A stretch of 64,000 nt of DNA from Flavobacterium orientale (GTDB taxonomy: Bacteria > Bacteroidota > Bacteroidia > Flavobacteriales > Flavobacteriaceae), in contig NZ_BMFG01000012.1 of the NCBI RefSeq assembly GCF_014638005.1, forward strand, positions 1 to 64,000, written 5' to 3'. The position numbers were made by a program, and so were the translations under genes. Below the pieces are notes generated by a model. That model was given only the letters and a program-made list of their open reading frames with translations, was not told where the DNA came from and made no database searches. Position 1 is the stretch's first letter. Every line of letters starts with the position of its first letter. This document shows, piece by piece, positions 9,124 through 17,360 of this stretch.

Positions 9124-9790
9124 AAAGAGGATTCACAGTATTACTGCTTTCACACTACTGGACTATCCTGACCATACGGCGTGTATTCTTTGGTTTGCGG
9201 GATGTAATATGAAGTGCAGTTATTGCTACAATCCGGAGATTGTTTTCGGGAAGGGAAAATATTCCATTCCCGAAATACTTTCTTTTTTAGAAAAACGCAA
9301 AGGCTTATTAGATGCAGTCGTATTTAGTGGAGGAGAATGTTTGTTGCACAAAGAAACAATAGATGCCATGCAGTCAATTAAAGCAATGGGTTTTTTGGTG
9401 AAAGTGGATACCAATGGTAGCCTGCCGGATCGGTTAGCAGCAGCTTTGAAATTGCAATTGATAGATTATATAGCCTTGGATTTTAAAGCCACTAAAAGGA
9501 AAACGAAAAACATAACAAAGGCTGACTTTTACTACCAATTTTTTGAAAGTTTGAGTGTAATTCAAAAACATGGTGTTACTCATGAAGTGCGAACAACCGT
9601 TCATTCCGATTTATTAGATGAAGAAGACATCACAGAAATGATTCATTTGTTGGAGATGAATGGCTACAATGGAACGTATTACTTACAACATTTTAGAAAT
9701 GAATCGGTAACCATAGCACCTCTTCAACATTCAAATGCTGCAGATTACAAGCAGTTGTCTTCTACGAAAATTCAGATTACGATGAGGTAG
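9107..9790 (+). CDS. nrdG: Anaerobic ribonucleotide reductase activating enzyme (radical SAM)
   Basis: The protein has 227 residues. FAGCNMKCSYCYNPE carries the CxxxCxxC motif for the radical-SAM [4Fe-4S] cluster, followed by FSGGECLL, the GGE S-adenosylmethionine-binding motif. LLDYPDHTACILWFAGC is typical of the NrdG2 type. It abstracts a hydrogen from the radical Gly of NrdD, here carried by the small ORF just upstream. ATG 9107 is chosen because the upstream in-frame TTG at 9068 lies inside the glycyl-radical ORF and adds residues not seen in the family. The 17-nt overlap indicates co-translation. Confidence 0.9.
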   Translation: MKPSAKKRIHSITAFTLLDYPDHTACILWFAGCNMKCSYCYNPEIVFGKGKYSIPEILSFLEKRKGLLDAVVFSGGECLLHKETIDAMQSIKAMGFLVKVDTNGSLPDRLAAALKLQLIDYIALDFKATKRKTKNITKADFYYQFFESLSVIQKHGVTHEVRTTVHSDLLDEEDITEMIHLLEMNGYNGTYYLQHFRNESVTIAPLQHSNAADYKQLSSTKIQITMR

Positions 9791-9807
9791 TATGATTTAA
9801 ATCATAC
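9790..9807. promoter_or_regulatory. Fnr-like box 1, upstream of rrf2-1
   Basis: This is a perfect 18-nt palindrome with core ATGAT-TTAA-ATCAT. Its centre (9798.5) is 36.5 nt from the last base of TAATTTTG (9828-9835), an exact match to the -7 consensus TAnnTTTG. That geometry equals the class II activator position near -41.5. Confidence 0.75.
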
Positions 9808-9849
9808 CAGCTCATGTTATATCTTTATAATTTTGCCCGTAGAATTGTG

Positions 9850-9865
9850 AAAATAGTGCTATTTT
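9850..9865. promoter_or_regulatory. Palindrome in rrf2-1 leader, candidate Rrf2 operator
   Basis: AAAATAG-TG-CTATTTT is a perfect 7-2-7 dyad eleven bases before the rrf2-1 start and just downstream of the predicted transcription start. A similar TTAGT-TA-CTATTTTTGA lies before the second rrf2 gene (29535-29551). Autorepression is possible, but the second half also resembles a -7 element. Confidence 0.45.
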
Positions 9866-9876
9866 TGAATTAAAAA

Positions 9877-10311
9877 ATGTTATCGAAAACTTGTGAATAT
9901 GCCGTTAGGGCTACCATTATCATTGCGGCCGAAACGCAGCAGGGTCAACGAATTAGTTTACGTGAAATTGCCAGAAAAATAGATTCTCCGGAGTCCTTTA
10001 CGGCTAAAATTCTTCAAAATTTAGCCAAAAATAAAATTGTTGATTCGTTAAAAGGAAATGGTGGCGGTTTTTTTGTTGCTAAAGAAAAACTCGCAACCAT
10101 AAAATTAGGAGATATTATTTTAGCTATTGATGGCGATTCGGTTTATAAACGGTGTAGCCTCGGCTTAAATGATTGTTCTGAAGTAAAACCTTGTCCGTTT
10201 CATAAGCAATACAAGCCCATCAGAGAACAATTAAAAAATGCACTAGACACAACCACCTTGGCCGATTTGATTGCTGGTTTAGCAGTGAATGAAACCTTCT
10301 TGAAAATTTAA
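9877..10311 (+). CDS. Rrf2-family Fe-S regulator (NsrR/IscR-like), copy 1
   Basis: The protein has 144 residues. An N-terminal winged helix (SKTCEYAVRA onward) is followed by a dimerisation helix. Three Cys in CSLGLNDCSEVKPCPFH (C-x6-C-x5-C, near residues 93-106) match the cluster ligands of NsrR, RirA and IscR. Such proteins sense NO, iron or cluster status. The position at the head of nadAB-norCB suggests an NO- or cluster-responsive role, which is inference. A Fnr-like box and a leader palindrome precede it. A paralogue lies at 29567. Confidence 0.88.
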   Translation: MLSKTCEYAVRATIIIAAETQQGQRISLREIARKIDSPESFTAKILQNLAKNKIVDSLKGNGGGFFVAKEKLATIKLGDIILAIDGDSVYKRCSLGLNDCSEVKPCPFHKQYKPIREQLKNALDTTTLADLIAGLAVNETFLKI

Positions 10312-10324
10312 AAAATTTGATTCT

Positions 10325-10348
10325 TAATAAGACAAAAATGTCCTATTA
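10325..10348. promoter_or_regulatory. Inverted repeat directly before nadA
   Basis: TAATA-a-GACA and TGTC-c-TATTA flank a 4-nt A-rich centre, giving nine of ten paired positions. The dyad ends two bases before the nadA ATG. It could be an operator or a translation-blocking hairpin, and it differs from the Fnr-like box. Confidence 0.5.
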
Positions 10349-10350
10349 CA

Positions 10351-11283
10351 ATGAAAAAAGAAAACGTACTACAACAAAAAATTATAGCACTCAAGCAGCA
10401 AAAAAAGGCTGTCATTTTCGCTCATTACTATCAATCGCCGGAAATACAGGAAATAGCCGACTTTGTGGGAGATAGCTTAGAGCTTTCACGAAAGGCTGCA
10501 GAAACAGATGCAAAAATTATTGTGTTTGCTGGAGTTTATTTTATGGCAGAAACTGCAAAAATTTTAAACCCTACTAAAATAGTTATAGTACCTGATATAA
10601 ATGCCGGATGTTCCTTGGCGGATGGATGCCCACCTGATAAATTTCGAGATTTTCTAAAAAACTATCCAAACCATAAAGTGGTTACTTACATAAACTGCTC
10701 TGCTGAAATAAAAACCATGAGCGACTATGTTTGCACCTCTTCAAATGCTGTGAAAGTGATTAATGCAATTCCACCGGAAGAAAATATTGTTTTTGCACCC
10801 GATAAAAATCTTGGTAAATACCTTATCAATGAAACCGGAAGAGACATGGTTTTATGGGAAGGTTCTTGTGTGGTTCACGAAGCTTTTTCACTGGAAAAAT
10901 TAATTGATTTGTACCAAAAAAATCCGGATGCAGTGATTGTGGCTCACCCCGAATCGGAGGCTCATATTTTAAAAACGGCTCAGTATATTGGTTCCACTTC
11001 GGGAATGATCAATTACATAAAAGCGTCACCGAAACCAAAATTTATTATTGCCACCGAAAATGGGATTCTACACAAAATGCAACAAGAAGTTCCTCATAAA
11101 ATTCTTATTCCCGCACCTTCAAAAGAAGACAACACCTGTGCTTGTAGTGAATGTGCTTTTATGAAAATGAATTCGTTGGAAAAACTCTATAAGTGTCTTC
11201 TGAAAGAATCTCCTGAGGTGCTACTCGCAGAGGAACTCATAACCAAAGCTCAAAAACCTATTCAACAAATGCTTAAAATATAA
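10351..11283 (+). CDS. nadA: Quinolinate synthase
   Basis: The protein has 310 residues, normal length. HYYQSPEIQEIADFVGDSLE is the N-terminal signature. Cys residues in YINCSAEIK, GSCVVHEAF and the CACSECAFM segment supply the three ligands of the [4Fe-4S] cluster. It condenses iminoaspartate with dihydroxyacetone phosphate to quinolinate for NAD synthesis in the cytosol. nadB starts four bases after the stop, and norC overlaps nadB, so all sit in one unit behind rrf2-1. The cluster is oxygen- and NO-sensitive, which may explain its placement in this island. Confidence 0.96.
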   Translation: MKKENVLQQKIIALKQQKKAVIFAHYYQSPEIQEIADFVGDSLELSRKAAETDAKIIVFAGVYFMAETAKILNPTKIVIVPDINAGCSLADGCPPDKFRDFLKNYPNHKVVTYINCSAEIKTMSDYVCTSSNAVKVINAIPPEENIVFAPDKNLGKYLINETGRDMVLWEGSCVVHEAFSLEKLIDLYQKNPDAVIVAHPESEAHILKTAQYIGSTSGMINYIKASPKPKFIIATENGILHKMQQEVPHKILIPAPSKEDNTCACSECAFMKMNSLEKLYKCLLKESPEVLLAEELITKAQKPIQQMLKI

Positions 11284-11287
11284 TTCG

Positions 11288-12829
11288 ATGAAAACATGTG
11301 ATGTAGTAATCTCCGGAACCGGAATAGCAGGACTTTCATTGGCCATACAAATCCATGAAAAAAATCCGGAATTAAAGATAGTTTTACTGACTAAAAAGGA
11401 ACCGAAAGAGACAAACACCTCGCTCGCACAAGGTGGCATTGCAGCAGTTTGTAACCGAATTACAGATAGTTTTGAAGAACATATCACAGACACTTTGAAT
11501 GCAGGTCAAGGCAAATGCAATAAAAAGGTGGTGGAAATGGTCATCAAACAAGCACCGCAACGTTTGAATGAACTAATTAAATGGGGTGCTGAATTTGATA
11601 CTACAACAAGCGGCAATTTGGATTTGGCTTTAGAGGGCGGTCACCGTCACAGTCGCGTAGTGCATTACAAAGACAAAACTGGCTTTCATATACAAGAGGT
11701 GTTGTGGGCTAAGATTGCGGCAGCCAAAAATATTGAAGTACTGGCCAATGCTTTTTGCGTGGATATCATTATGGATAGTGAGTCAGAGGAGAGTATAGCT
11801 ATTGGGATGTCATATATGACAAGAAATGACAACGAAGAGAAAGCTATTTTTGCACAAGCAATCGTACTAGCGACAGGCGGAAGCGGTCAATTGTTTAATT
11901 ACACTTCCAATCCTGAAATTGCGACCGGTGATGGGATAGCAATGGCCTTTAGAGCAGGAGCTACGATCACCAATATGCATTACATGCAGTACCATCCCAC
12001 CGCTTTGTATGAAAAAGGTAAGAGCAATCTGTTTCTAATTTCGGAAGCAGTGCGAGGTTTTGGCGGTCACTTAGTAAATTCTAAAGGAAAAAGATTTCTA
12101 TTTGACTACGATACTAGAGGAGAATTGGCCACCAGAGATATCGTCTCTGATGCCATTACCAAGGAAATCATTCAATCGGAAGAAGCGTACATGTATTTGG
12201 ATGTGCGTCATGTAAACCAGGAGGACTTCAAAAATCATTTCCCAACAATTCTTACTAAGTTCAAAGAAATTGGACGCAATCCGGAGACGGATTTAATTCC
12301 GATTGTGCCGGTTGCCCATTACCAATGTGGTGGCATTGAAGTAAATGAATTTGGGCAGTCGGATGTGAAAAATTTATATGCATTGGGAGAATGCTCTTGC
12401 ACCGGTTTACACGGAGCCAATCGGTTAGCCTCGAATTCGCTTTTGGAAGCGTTAGTCTATTCCTTTAATGCTTCACAGCAAATAATCTGCAACACTACCC
12501 AAATTCTGCAAAGACAACCGGTTATCCAAAATAGTGCGGTAGAGGCCCATGAAATTATTGTTCCAAAAGTATTGGACAATTTCAAAAAGCAAGTGAAAAG
12601 TTTGATGACCTATCACGTTCTGCAAGGAAGTCAAGAAGAAAAAATGAAAGTTTTAACTCAATTGATAAAAATTCATACCGATTTGATGGAATGTGAAGAA
12701 TACTATTATCGGTGCAGAAATTGTTGCGAACTGGAAAACATGTTGCAAACCGCCATGATAATTATCAATCAATCGTCGATGGCTCTGCATTTAGAAACAA
12801 ACAAAAAGAGGGAATATGCCTTCAGTTAA
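11288..12829 (+). CDS. nadB: L-aspartate oxidase
   Basis: The protein has 513 residues. The FAD-binding motif is GTGIAGLSLA near the N-terminus. TNTSLAQGGIAAV, LALEGGHRHSRV, MHYMQYHPTALY and GLHGANRLASNSLLEAL are conserved blocks of NadB and its succinate dehydrogenase flavoprotein relatives. It oxidises aspartate to iminoaspartate for NadA. It can use fumarate in place of oxygen, so it works anaerobically. Its last 14 nt overlap norC, which ties NAD synthesis translationally to the NO reductase genes. Confidence 0.96.
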   Translation: MKTCDVVISGTGIAGLSLAIQIHEKNPELKIVLLTKKEPKETNTSLAQGGIAAVCNRITDSFEEHITDTLNAGQGKCNKKVVEMVIKQAPQRLNELIKWGAEFDTTTSGNLDLALEGGHRHSRVVHYKDKTGFHIQEVLWAKIAAAKNIEVLANAFCVDIIMDSESEESIAIGMSYMTRNDNEEKAIFAQAIVLATGGSGQLFNYTSNPEIATGDGIAMAFRAGATITNMHYMQYHPTALYEKGKSNLFLISEAVRGFGGHLVNSKGKRFLFDYDTRGELATRDIVSDAITKEIIQSEEAYMYLDVRHVNQEDFKNHFPTILTKFKEIGRNPETDLIPIVPVAHYQCGGIEVNEFGQSDVKNLYALGECSCTGLHGANRLASNSLLEALVYSFNASQQIICNTTQILQRQPVIQNSAVEAHEIIVPKVLDNFKKQVKSLMTYHVLQGSQEEKMKVLTQLIKIHTDLMECEEYYYRCRNCCELENMLQTAMIIINQSSMALHLETNKKREYAFS

Positions 12830-13244
12830 AGTAGCACCGATTACGATTTTTATAATGTTAAGCGTTTTATTTCTTATCTATTCCGTTGCTATTTATCTGA
12901 AACCGTTGCGAGAAAAAGACCATCAAAAGGCAACGATACAAAAACAAGCTGCTGCCGGAAAAGATGTTTGGCAAAAACACAACTGCCATACCTGTCACCA
13001 ATTGTATGGTTTGGGAGGCTATTTGGGCCCTGATGTAACCAACGTAACTGCAAAACCAGGATATTCGGATGCTTTTTTGAAAGCAGTCATCAACAATGGA
13101 ATGGGGCTTATGCCTCCTTTTGATTTAACAAATCAAGAAATGGAGGACCTACTTGTATTTTTACAATCCATGAATGAAACAGGAACTGCAAATCCGCAGC
13201 ATTATTCACCTAAAATAAATGGAACTTTTACTTTAAATGATTAA
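12816..13244 (+). CDS. norC: NorC-like membrane-anchored cytochrome c
   Basis: The protein has 142 residues. One N-terminal membrane segment (about 7-27) is followed by a periplasmic domain with a single haem site, CHTCHQLYGLGGYLGPDVTN, the classic NorC signature. A later Met in GMGLMPPF is the likely second haem ligand. It would pass electrons to the NorB-like subunit. It overlaps nadB upstream and norB downstream. Confidence 0.88.
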   Translation: MPSVKVAPITIFIMLSVLFLIYSVAIYLKPLREKDHQKATIQKQAAAGKDVWQKHNCHTCHQLYGLGGYLGPDVTNVTAKPGYSDAFLKAVINNGMGLMPPFDLTNQEMEDLLVFLQSMNETGTANPQHYSPKINGTFTLND

Positions 13245-14577
13245 AATGAAATCAGGAATTTGGGTGCTTCGATTAGCATTGTTACTGCTTTTTTTAGGAG
13301 TACTTTTTGGGTTTTTAGCTTCATTTGCCTATCGTTTATCCGATGCTAAATCAGACTTCATAGGCTTTCTTAAGCTACGTCCGTTGCACGTCACCAGTGC
13401 CTATTTTGGTATTGTTTTAGGAGGATTAGCTTGTGTAGCTTTAGCCATTCAAAGAGATGCCGTACAACGCAGTGCAACCCGTTTATTAAAAGTGCATTTA
13501 CTTTTATGGCTTGTGGCTCTAGTGGGAATATTTTATAGTTATCTCACGGGTGATTTTGGTGGAAGAGAATACTGGGAATTTAAACCGATATGGGCATTAC
13601 CCATTTTACTTTCGTATTTTGTATTCTTAGTCTATTTTTTAAAAAACGTAGGATCCTATAAATCATGGCCGGTATATTATTGGATGTGGTTCACAGGAAT
13701 TGTTTTTTTTGCTTTTATTTTTATAGAAAATTACCTCTGGCTATTTCCTTATTTTAGAGAACATTTAATAGCCGATATGACCATTCAATGGAAGGTAAAC
13801 GGGTCAATTGTAGGTGCTGTCAATCAAATAATTTATGGTTTGGCTTTTTATTTAATGACTAAAATTTCAGGCAATGAAAAAATGGGTCATAGCAAATTAA
13901 TTTTTGCCATGTACTTTTTAGGATTGTTTAATTTAATGTTCAATTGGGGACATCATATCTACATTCTCCCAACAGATCGCTACATTCATCATATTTCCTA
14001 TATCGTAAGTATGACCGAATGGGTTATTCTAATTCGTATTTTTTATAATTGGAACCAACAATTAAATGAAAATCGAACGCATTATTACTTTTTTCCTTAT
14101 CGATTTTTAATGGCTGCCGATTATTGGGTGATAATCAATTTAGCTATTGCTTTATTGATGTCAATACCTGCCTTTAATTTATATACACATGGCACACAGA
14201 TTACGGTTGCTCATGCGATGGGTACCACCATCGGGATCAACACCATGATTGTTTTAGGTGGAGCTTTTTACTTCATCAAACCTACCTTTGAGAGTGGGAA
14301 AGCTTTAATGAGAATGACGCTTGTTTTTTGGACAACGCAAATTGCGTTGTTATTGTTTTTAATCACATTAGCCGGAATGGGTATACAAAGAGCCTTGTGG
14401 CAAGCCGGAATTTCCGGAGCTGCTTTTGGTCAAATGATGCTAAAAAGTCGTCCCTGGATGATTGGATTTATCATCACAGGAACGCTTTTGTTTGTAAGCT
14501 TAGCGAGTGTAGTTTTGTATTTACTTTTTCATTCGTTTAAAACAAAAGCTACTTACCAACTGCATAGGAAAGTTTGA
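13237..14577 (+). CDS. norB: NorB-like haem-copper family subunit with altered metal ligands
   Basis: The protein has 446 residues and about 12 membrane segments. I aligned it by memory with Pseudomonas NorB. The low-spin haem His (RPLHVTSAYF), the Fe-B pair GHH (NWGHHIYILP), the Glu in SMTEW and the haem b3 His (QITVAHAMG) are kept. The third Fe-B His is Asn (WKVNGSIVG), the adjacent catalytic-site Glu is Val, and the second low-spin haem His is Met (AHAMG instead of AHGH). It is therefore a NO reductase relative outside canonical cNOR. Pairing with NorC supports a quinol- or cytochrome-linked role. ATG 13246 is an alternative start. Confidence 0.78.
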   Translation: MIKMKSGIWVLRLALLLLFLGVLFGFLASFAYRLSDAKSDFIGFLKLRPLHVTSAYFGIVLGGLACVALAIQRDAVQRSATRLLKVHLLLWLVALVGIFYSYLTGDFGGREYWEFKPIWALPILLSYFVFLVYFLKNVGSYKSWPVYYWMWFTGIVFFAFIFIENYLWLFPYFREHLIADMTIQWKVNGSIVGAVNQIIYGLAFYLMTKISGNEKMGHSKLIFAMYFLGLFNLMFNWGHHIYILPTDRYIHHISYIVSMTEWVILIRIFYNWNQQLNENRTHYYFFPYRFLMAADYWVIINLAIALLMSIPAFNLYTHGTQITVAHAMGTTIGINTMIVLGGAFYFIKPTFESGKALMRMTLVFWTTQIALLLFLITLAGMGIQRALWQAGISGAAFGQMMLKSRPWMIGFIITGTLLFVSLASVVLYLLFHSFKTKATYQLHRKV

Positions 14578-14683
14578 AAAAATACAAAATTTTTAACAGG
14601 TTAGATTTAGTCATATAAGTCATTTAGTTTTTACCTACCTCAAAAAAGGAACTGATATGCCTTATATGGTTTCAAAAAAATCA

Positions 14684-14695
14684 TCAACATGTTGA
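14684..14695. promoter_or_regulatory. Palindrome upstream of the nos operon
   Basis: TCAACATGTTGA is a perfect 12-nt dyad, 74 nt upstream of Fnr-like box 2. It may be a second operator, but no partner copy was found. Confidence 0.25.
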
Positions 14696-14755
14696 ATTCG
14701 AACATTCACACATTTTATTTATGAGATAAAGATAAAGACTAAAAATTGCCAAGGG

Positions 14756-14771
14756 TATGATTGCAATCATA
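14756..14771. promoter_or_regulatory. Fnr-like box 2, upstream of cytochrome c/nos operon
   Basis: TATGATTGCAATCATA is a perfect palindrome with core ATGAT-TGCA-ATCAT. Its centre, 14763.5, is 36.5 nt from the final G of GAAATTTG (14793-14800), a -7-like element lacking only the initial TA pair's T. The cytochrome c ATG is 26 nt further on. Confidence 0.75.
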
Positions 14772-14825
14772 AATTTTTGAATAATTACTCTGGAAATTTG
14801 TGTCATAATTTTAACCTAAATTAAT

Positions 14826-15296
14826 ATGAACAAAATGTATGCACTAGCACTTGGTTTACTCTTATTCATTTCATGTGGAAAAGATAAAACCAATGCCGGA
14901 GAGGATTTTTCGAAGTCTTCTTCAACAGAAACTTCAGATCCAACTTCGTATGATCCAAACCGCGGAGAAGGCAAATATTCTACAGTCGACTTAGGTACCG
15001 GATTAAATGTAGCAATGGCTGCTGAAGGCGAAAAAGTGGCCGGAGTTAAATGTATGTCTTGCCACAAATTGACCGACGAACGTTTAGTGGGACCCGGTTG
15101 GAAGGGAGTAACTGAACGCAGAACGCCACAATGGCTTATGAATTTCGCAATAAATCCGGACCCAATGATTGACAAAGACCCCGAGTTGCAAGCACAATTA
15201 GAATTGTGTTTAGTTAGAATGCCCAATCAAGCACTTACGGATGATGATGCCAGAAACATTTTAGAATATATGCGTCAAAATGATGGTGTGAAGTAA
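14826..15296 (+). CDS. Lipoprotein monohaem cytochrome c of the nos operon
   Basis: The protein has 156 residues. The signal peptide ends in a lipobox, LLFISCGKD. After a low-complexity linker comes one haem site, CMSCH, and a downstream Met in VRMPNQALTDDDARN that can serve as the second ligand. It lies 36 nt before nosZ. Small cytochromes c of this kind accompany clade II nos clusters and are presumed electron donors to NosZ. The Fnr-like box upstream makes it the first gene of the operon. Confidence 0.88.
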   Translation: MNKMYALALGLLLFISCGKDKTNAGEDFSKSSSTETSDPTSYDPNRGEGKYSTVDLGTGLNVAMAAEGEKVAGVKCMSCHKLTDERLVGPGWKGVTERRTPQWLMNFAINPDPMIDKDPELQAQLELCLVRMPNQALTDDDARNILEYMRQNDGVK

Positions 15297-15332
15297 TTTG
15301 AAACAGTTAAAAACAATATAAATCGAAAGTAT

Positions 15333-17309
15333 ATGAACACAAAATTTTTAAAAATTACTGCTGCACTAATTTTAATTGTAGCCTTCTTGGGGTCCTGTAA
15401 ACCCAAAAATACGAGTGATGCAGTGAGTGGCGATGCGGCTCAAAAAGCCTATGTTGCTCCCGGTAAATATGACGAATTTTACAACTTTGTGTCCGGCGGA
15501 TTTAGCGGACAAATAAGTGTTTATGGTCTTCCAAGTGGAAGATTATTTAGAGTTATTCCTGTTTTCTCCGTAGATCCGGAAAAAGGGTGGGGCTATAGCG
15601 AAGAAACAAAACCCATGTTGAATACGTCACACGGATTTGTGCCTTGGGATGATTTACACCACACAGAAATGTCGCAAACCAATGGGGAAATTGATGGGCG
15701 TTGGGTGTTTGGTAATGCCAATAACACACCCCGTATTGCTCGTATTGATTTGAAAACATTTAAAACCGCTGAAATTATTGAGTTACCAAACAGTGGTGGT
15801 AATCACTCTTCGCCATTTATTACTGAAAATACCGAATATGTGGTTGCCGGAACTCGTTTTAGCGTTCCCGGTGATTATGAAAATGGTGATGTACCAATTA
15901 ATACATACAAAGAAAACTACAAAGGACACATCAGTTTTGTAAAAGTGGGTAAAGAAGGCGAAATGGATATCGCTTTTCAAATTATGACACCAGGCGTAAA
16001 TTTTGACTTATCGCATGCCGGTAAAGGTAAATCTCATGGTTGGTTTTTCTTCTCTTGCTATAATACGGAACAAGCCAATACTTTGTTAGAGGTTAATGCT
16101 TCACAAAAAGACAAAGATTTTATCATGGCTGTCAATTGGAAAAAAGCAGAAGAGTATGTAAAAGCCGGAAAAGGGAAAAAACAAAAGGTGCGTTATGCTC
16201 ATAACACTTGGGACGAACATACACACACAGCTAAATCGGTTATTAAAACAGAAGTTTTGGTGTTGGATGCCTCAGAGTTAAAAGACATTTGCTACATGAT
16301 TCCTTGTCCAAAATCACCTCATGGTTGTGATGTGGATCCAACAGGTGAATACATTGTTGGTTCAGGTAAATTAGCCGCTTTAATTCCGGTATTTAGTTTT
16401 GATAAGTTGCAAAAGGCGATTAAAGACAAATCGTATGAAGGTGATTACGGCGGAATTCCGGTGCTGAAATACGAATCGGTGTTACATGGTGAAGTTAAAA
16501 AACCGGGTCTGGGACCATTACATACCGAATTTGACGGAAAAGGAAATGCTTACACCACCATGTTTGTTTCTTCTGAAGTAGTAAAATGGGATATTAAAAC
16601 ACTTCAAGTTTTGGATAGAGTGCCAACCTACTATTCAGTGGGTCACTTGTGCATTCCTGGCGGGGATAGTAAAAAACCATTCGGTAAATATTTAGTGGCA
16701 TATAACAAAATTACTAAAGACCGTTATTTGCCAACCGGACCTGAATTGTGTCATAGTGCTCAATTATATGACATCAGTGGCGATAAAATGCAATTGATAT
16801 TGGATTTCCCAACCATTGGTGAACCGCATTATGCTCAAGCCGCACCTGCCGATTTAATTCGAAACAACGGGCAATTGAAATTCTATAAAATTGAAGACAA
16901 CAAGCATCCCTATGTAACGAAAGGTGAAAAAGATGCCAAAGTGGTTCGCGAAGGCAACAAAGTTCATGTGTACATGACTTCTATGCGTTCGCATTTTGCT
17001 CCCGACAATATTGAAGGTGTCTTCTTAGGTGATGAAGTGTATTTCCACGTAACCAATTTAGAACAAGATTGGGATGTGCCGCACGGATTTGCAATAAAAG
17101 GTGCTGATAATGGCGAATTGCTAATCATGCCGGGTGAAACCACTACGTTGAAATGGGTTCCGGATCGAGTAGGAACATTCCCTTTCTATTGTACCGACTT
17201 CTGTAGTGCTTTACATCAAGAAATGCAAGGCTATATTCGGGTCTCTCCCAAAGGTTCAAATATTCCGCTTCACTATAGCTTAGGGACCAACGTACCGGCT
17301 ACTAAATAA
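15333..17309 (+). CDS. nosZ: Nitrous oxide reductase, clade II (Sec-type lipoprotein)
   Basis: The protein has 658 residues. The signal sequence ends in FLGSCKP, a lipobox without a twin-arginine motif, which marks clade II. The propeller domain carries Cu-Z His ligands such as DDLHHTEMS (about residue 107) and SPHGCDVDPTGEY. The C-terminal cupredoxin domain has the Cu-A motif FYCTDFCSALHQEMQGY near residue 625. It reduces N2O to N2 in the periplasm. A strong hairpin sits between it and nosL. Confidence 0.97.
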   Translation: MNTKFLKITAALILIVAFLGSCKPKNTSDAVSGDAAQKAYVAPGKYDEFYNFVSGGFSGQISVYGLPSGRLFRVIPVFSVDPEKGWGYSEETKPMLNTSHGFVPWDDLHHTEMSQTNGEIDGRWVFGNANNTPRIARIDLKTFKTAEIIELPNSGGNHSSPFITENTEYVVAGTRFSVPGDYENGDVPINTYKENYKGHISFVKVGKEGEMDIAFQIMTPGVNFDLSHAGKGKSHGWFFFSCYNTEQANTLLEVNASQKDKDFIMAVNWKKAEEYVKAGKGKKQKVRYAHNTWDEHTHTAKSVIKTEVLVLDASELKDICYMIPCPKSPHGCDVDPTGEYIVGSGKLAALIPVFSFDKLQKAIKDKSYEGDYGGIPVLKYESVLHGEVKKPGLGPLHTEFDGKGNAYTTMFVSSEVVKWDIKTLQVLDRVPTYYSVGHLCIPGGDSKKPFGKYLVAYNKITKDRYLPTGPELCHSAQLYDISGDKMQLILDFPTIGEPHYAQAAPADLIRNNGQLKFYKIEDNKHPYVTKGEKDAKVVREGNKVHVYMTSMRSHFAPDNIEGVFLGDEVYFHVTNLEQDWDVPHGFAIKGADNGELLIMPGETTTLKWVPDRVGTFPFYCTDFCSALHQEMQGYIRVSPKGSNIPLHYSLGTNVPATK

Positions 17310-17317
17310 GTAATTCA

Positions 17318-17347
17318 AAGGGAGCATCATTTTCTAGATGCTCCCTT
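17318..17347 (+). terminator. Hairpin between nosZ and nosL (attenuator or mRNA stabiliser)
   Basis: AAGGGAGCATC and GATGCTCCCTT form a perfect 11-bp stem with an 8-nt loop, starting 9 nt after the nosZ stop. Only TT follows, so partial termination or 3'-end protection of the nosZ message is more likely than complete termination. Confidence 0.65.
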
Positions 17348-17360
17348 AATTCAAATAAAA

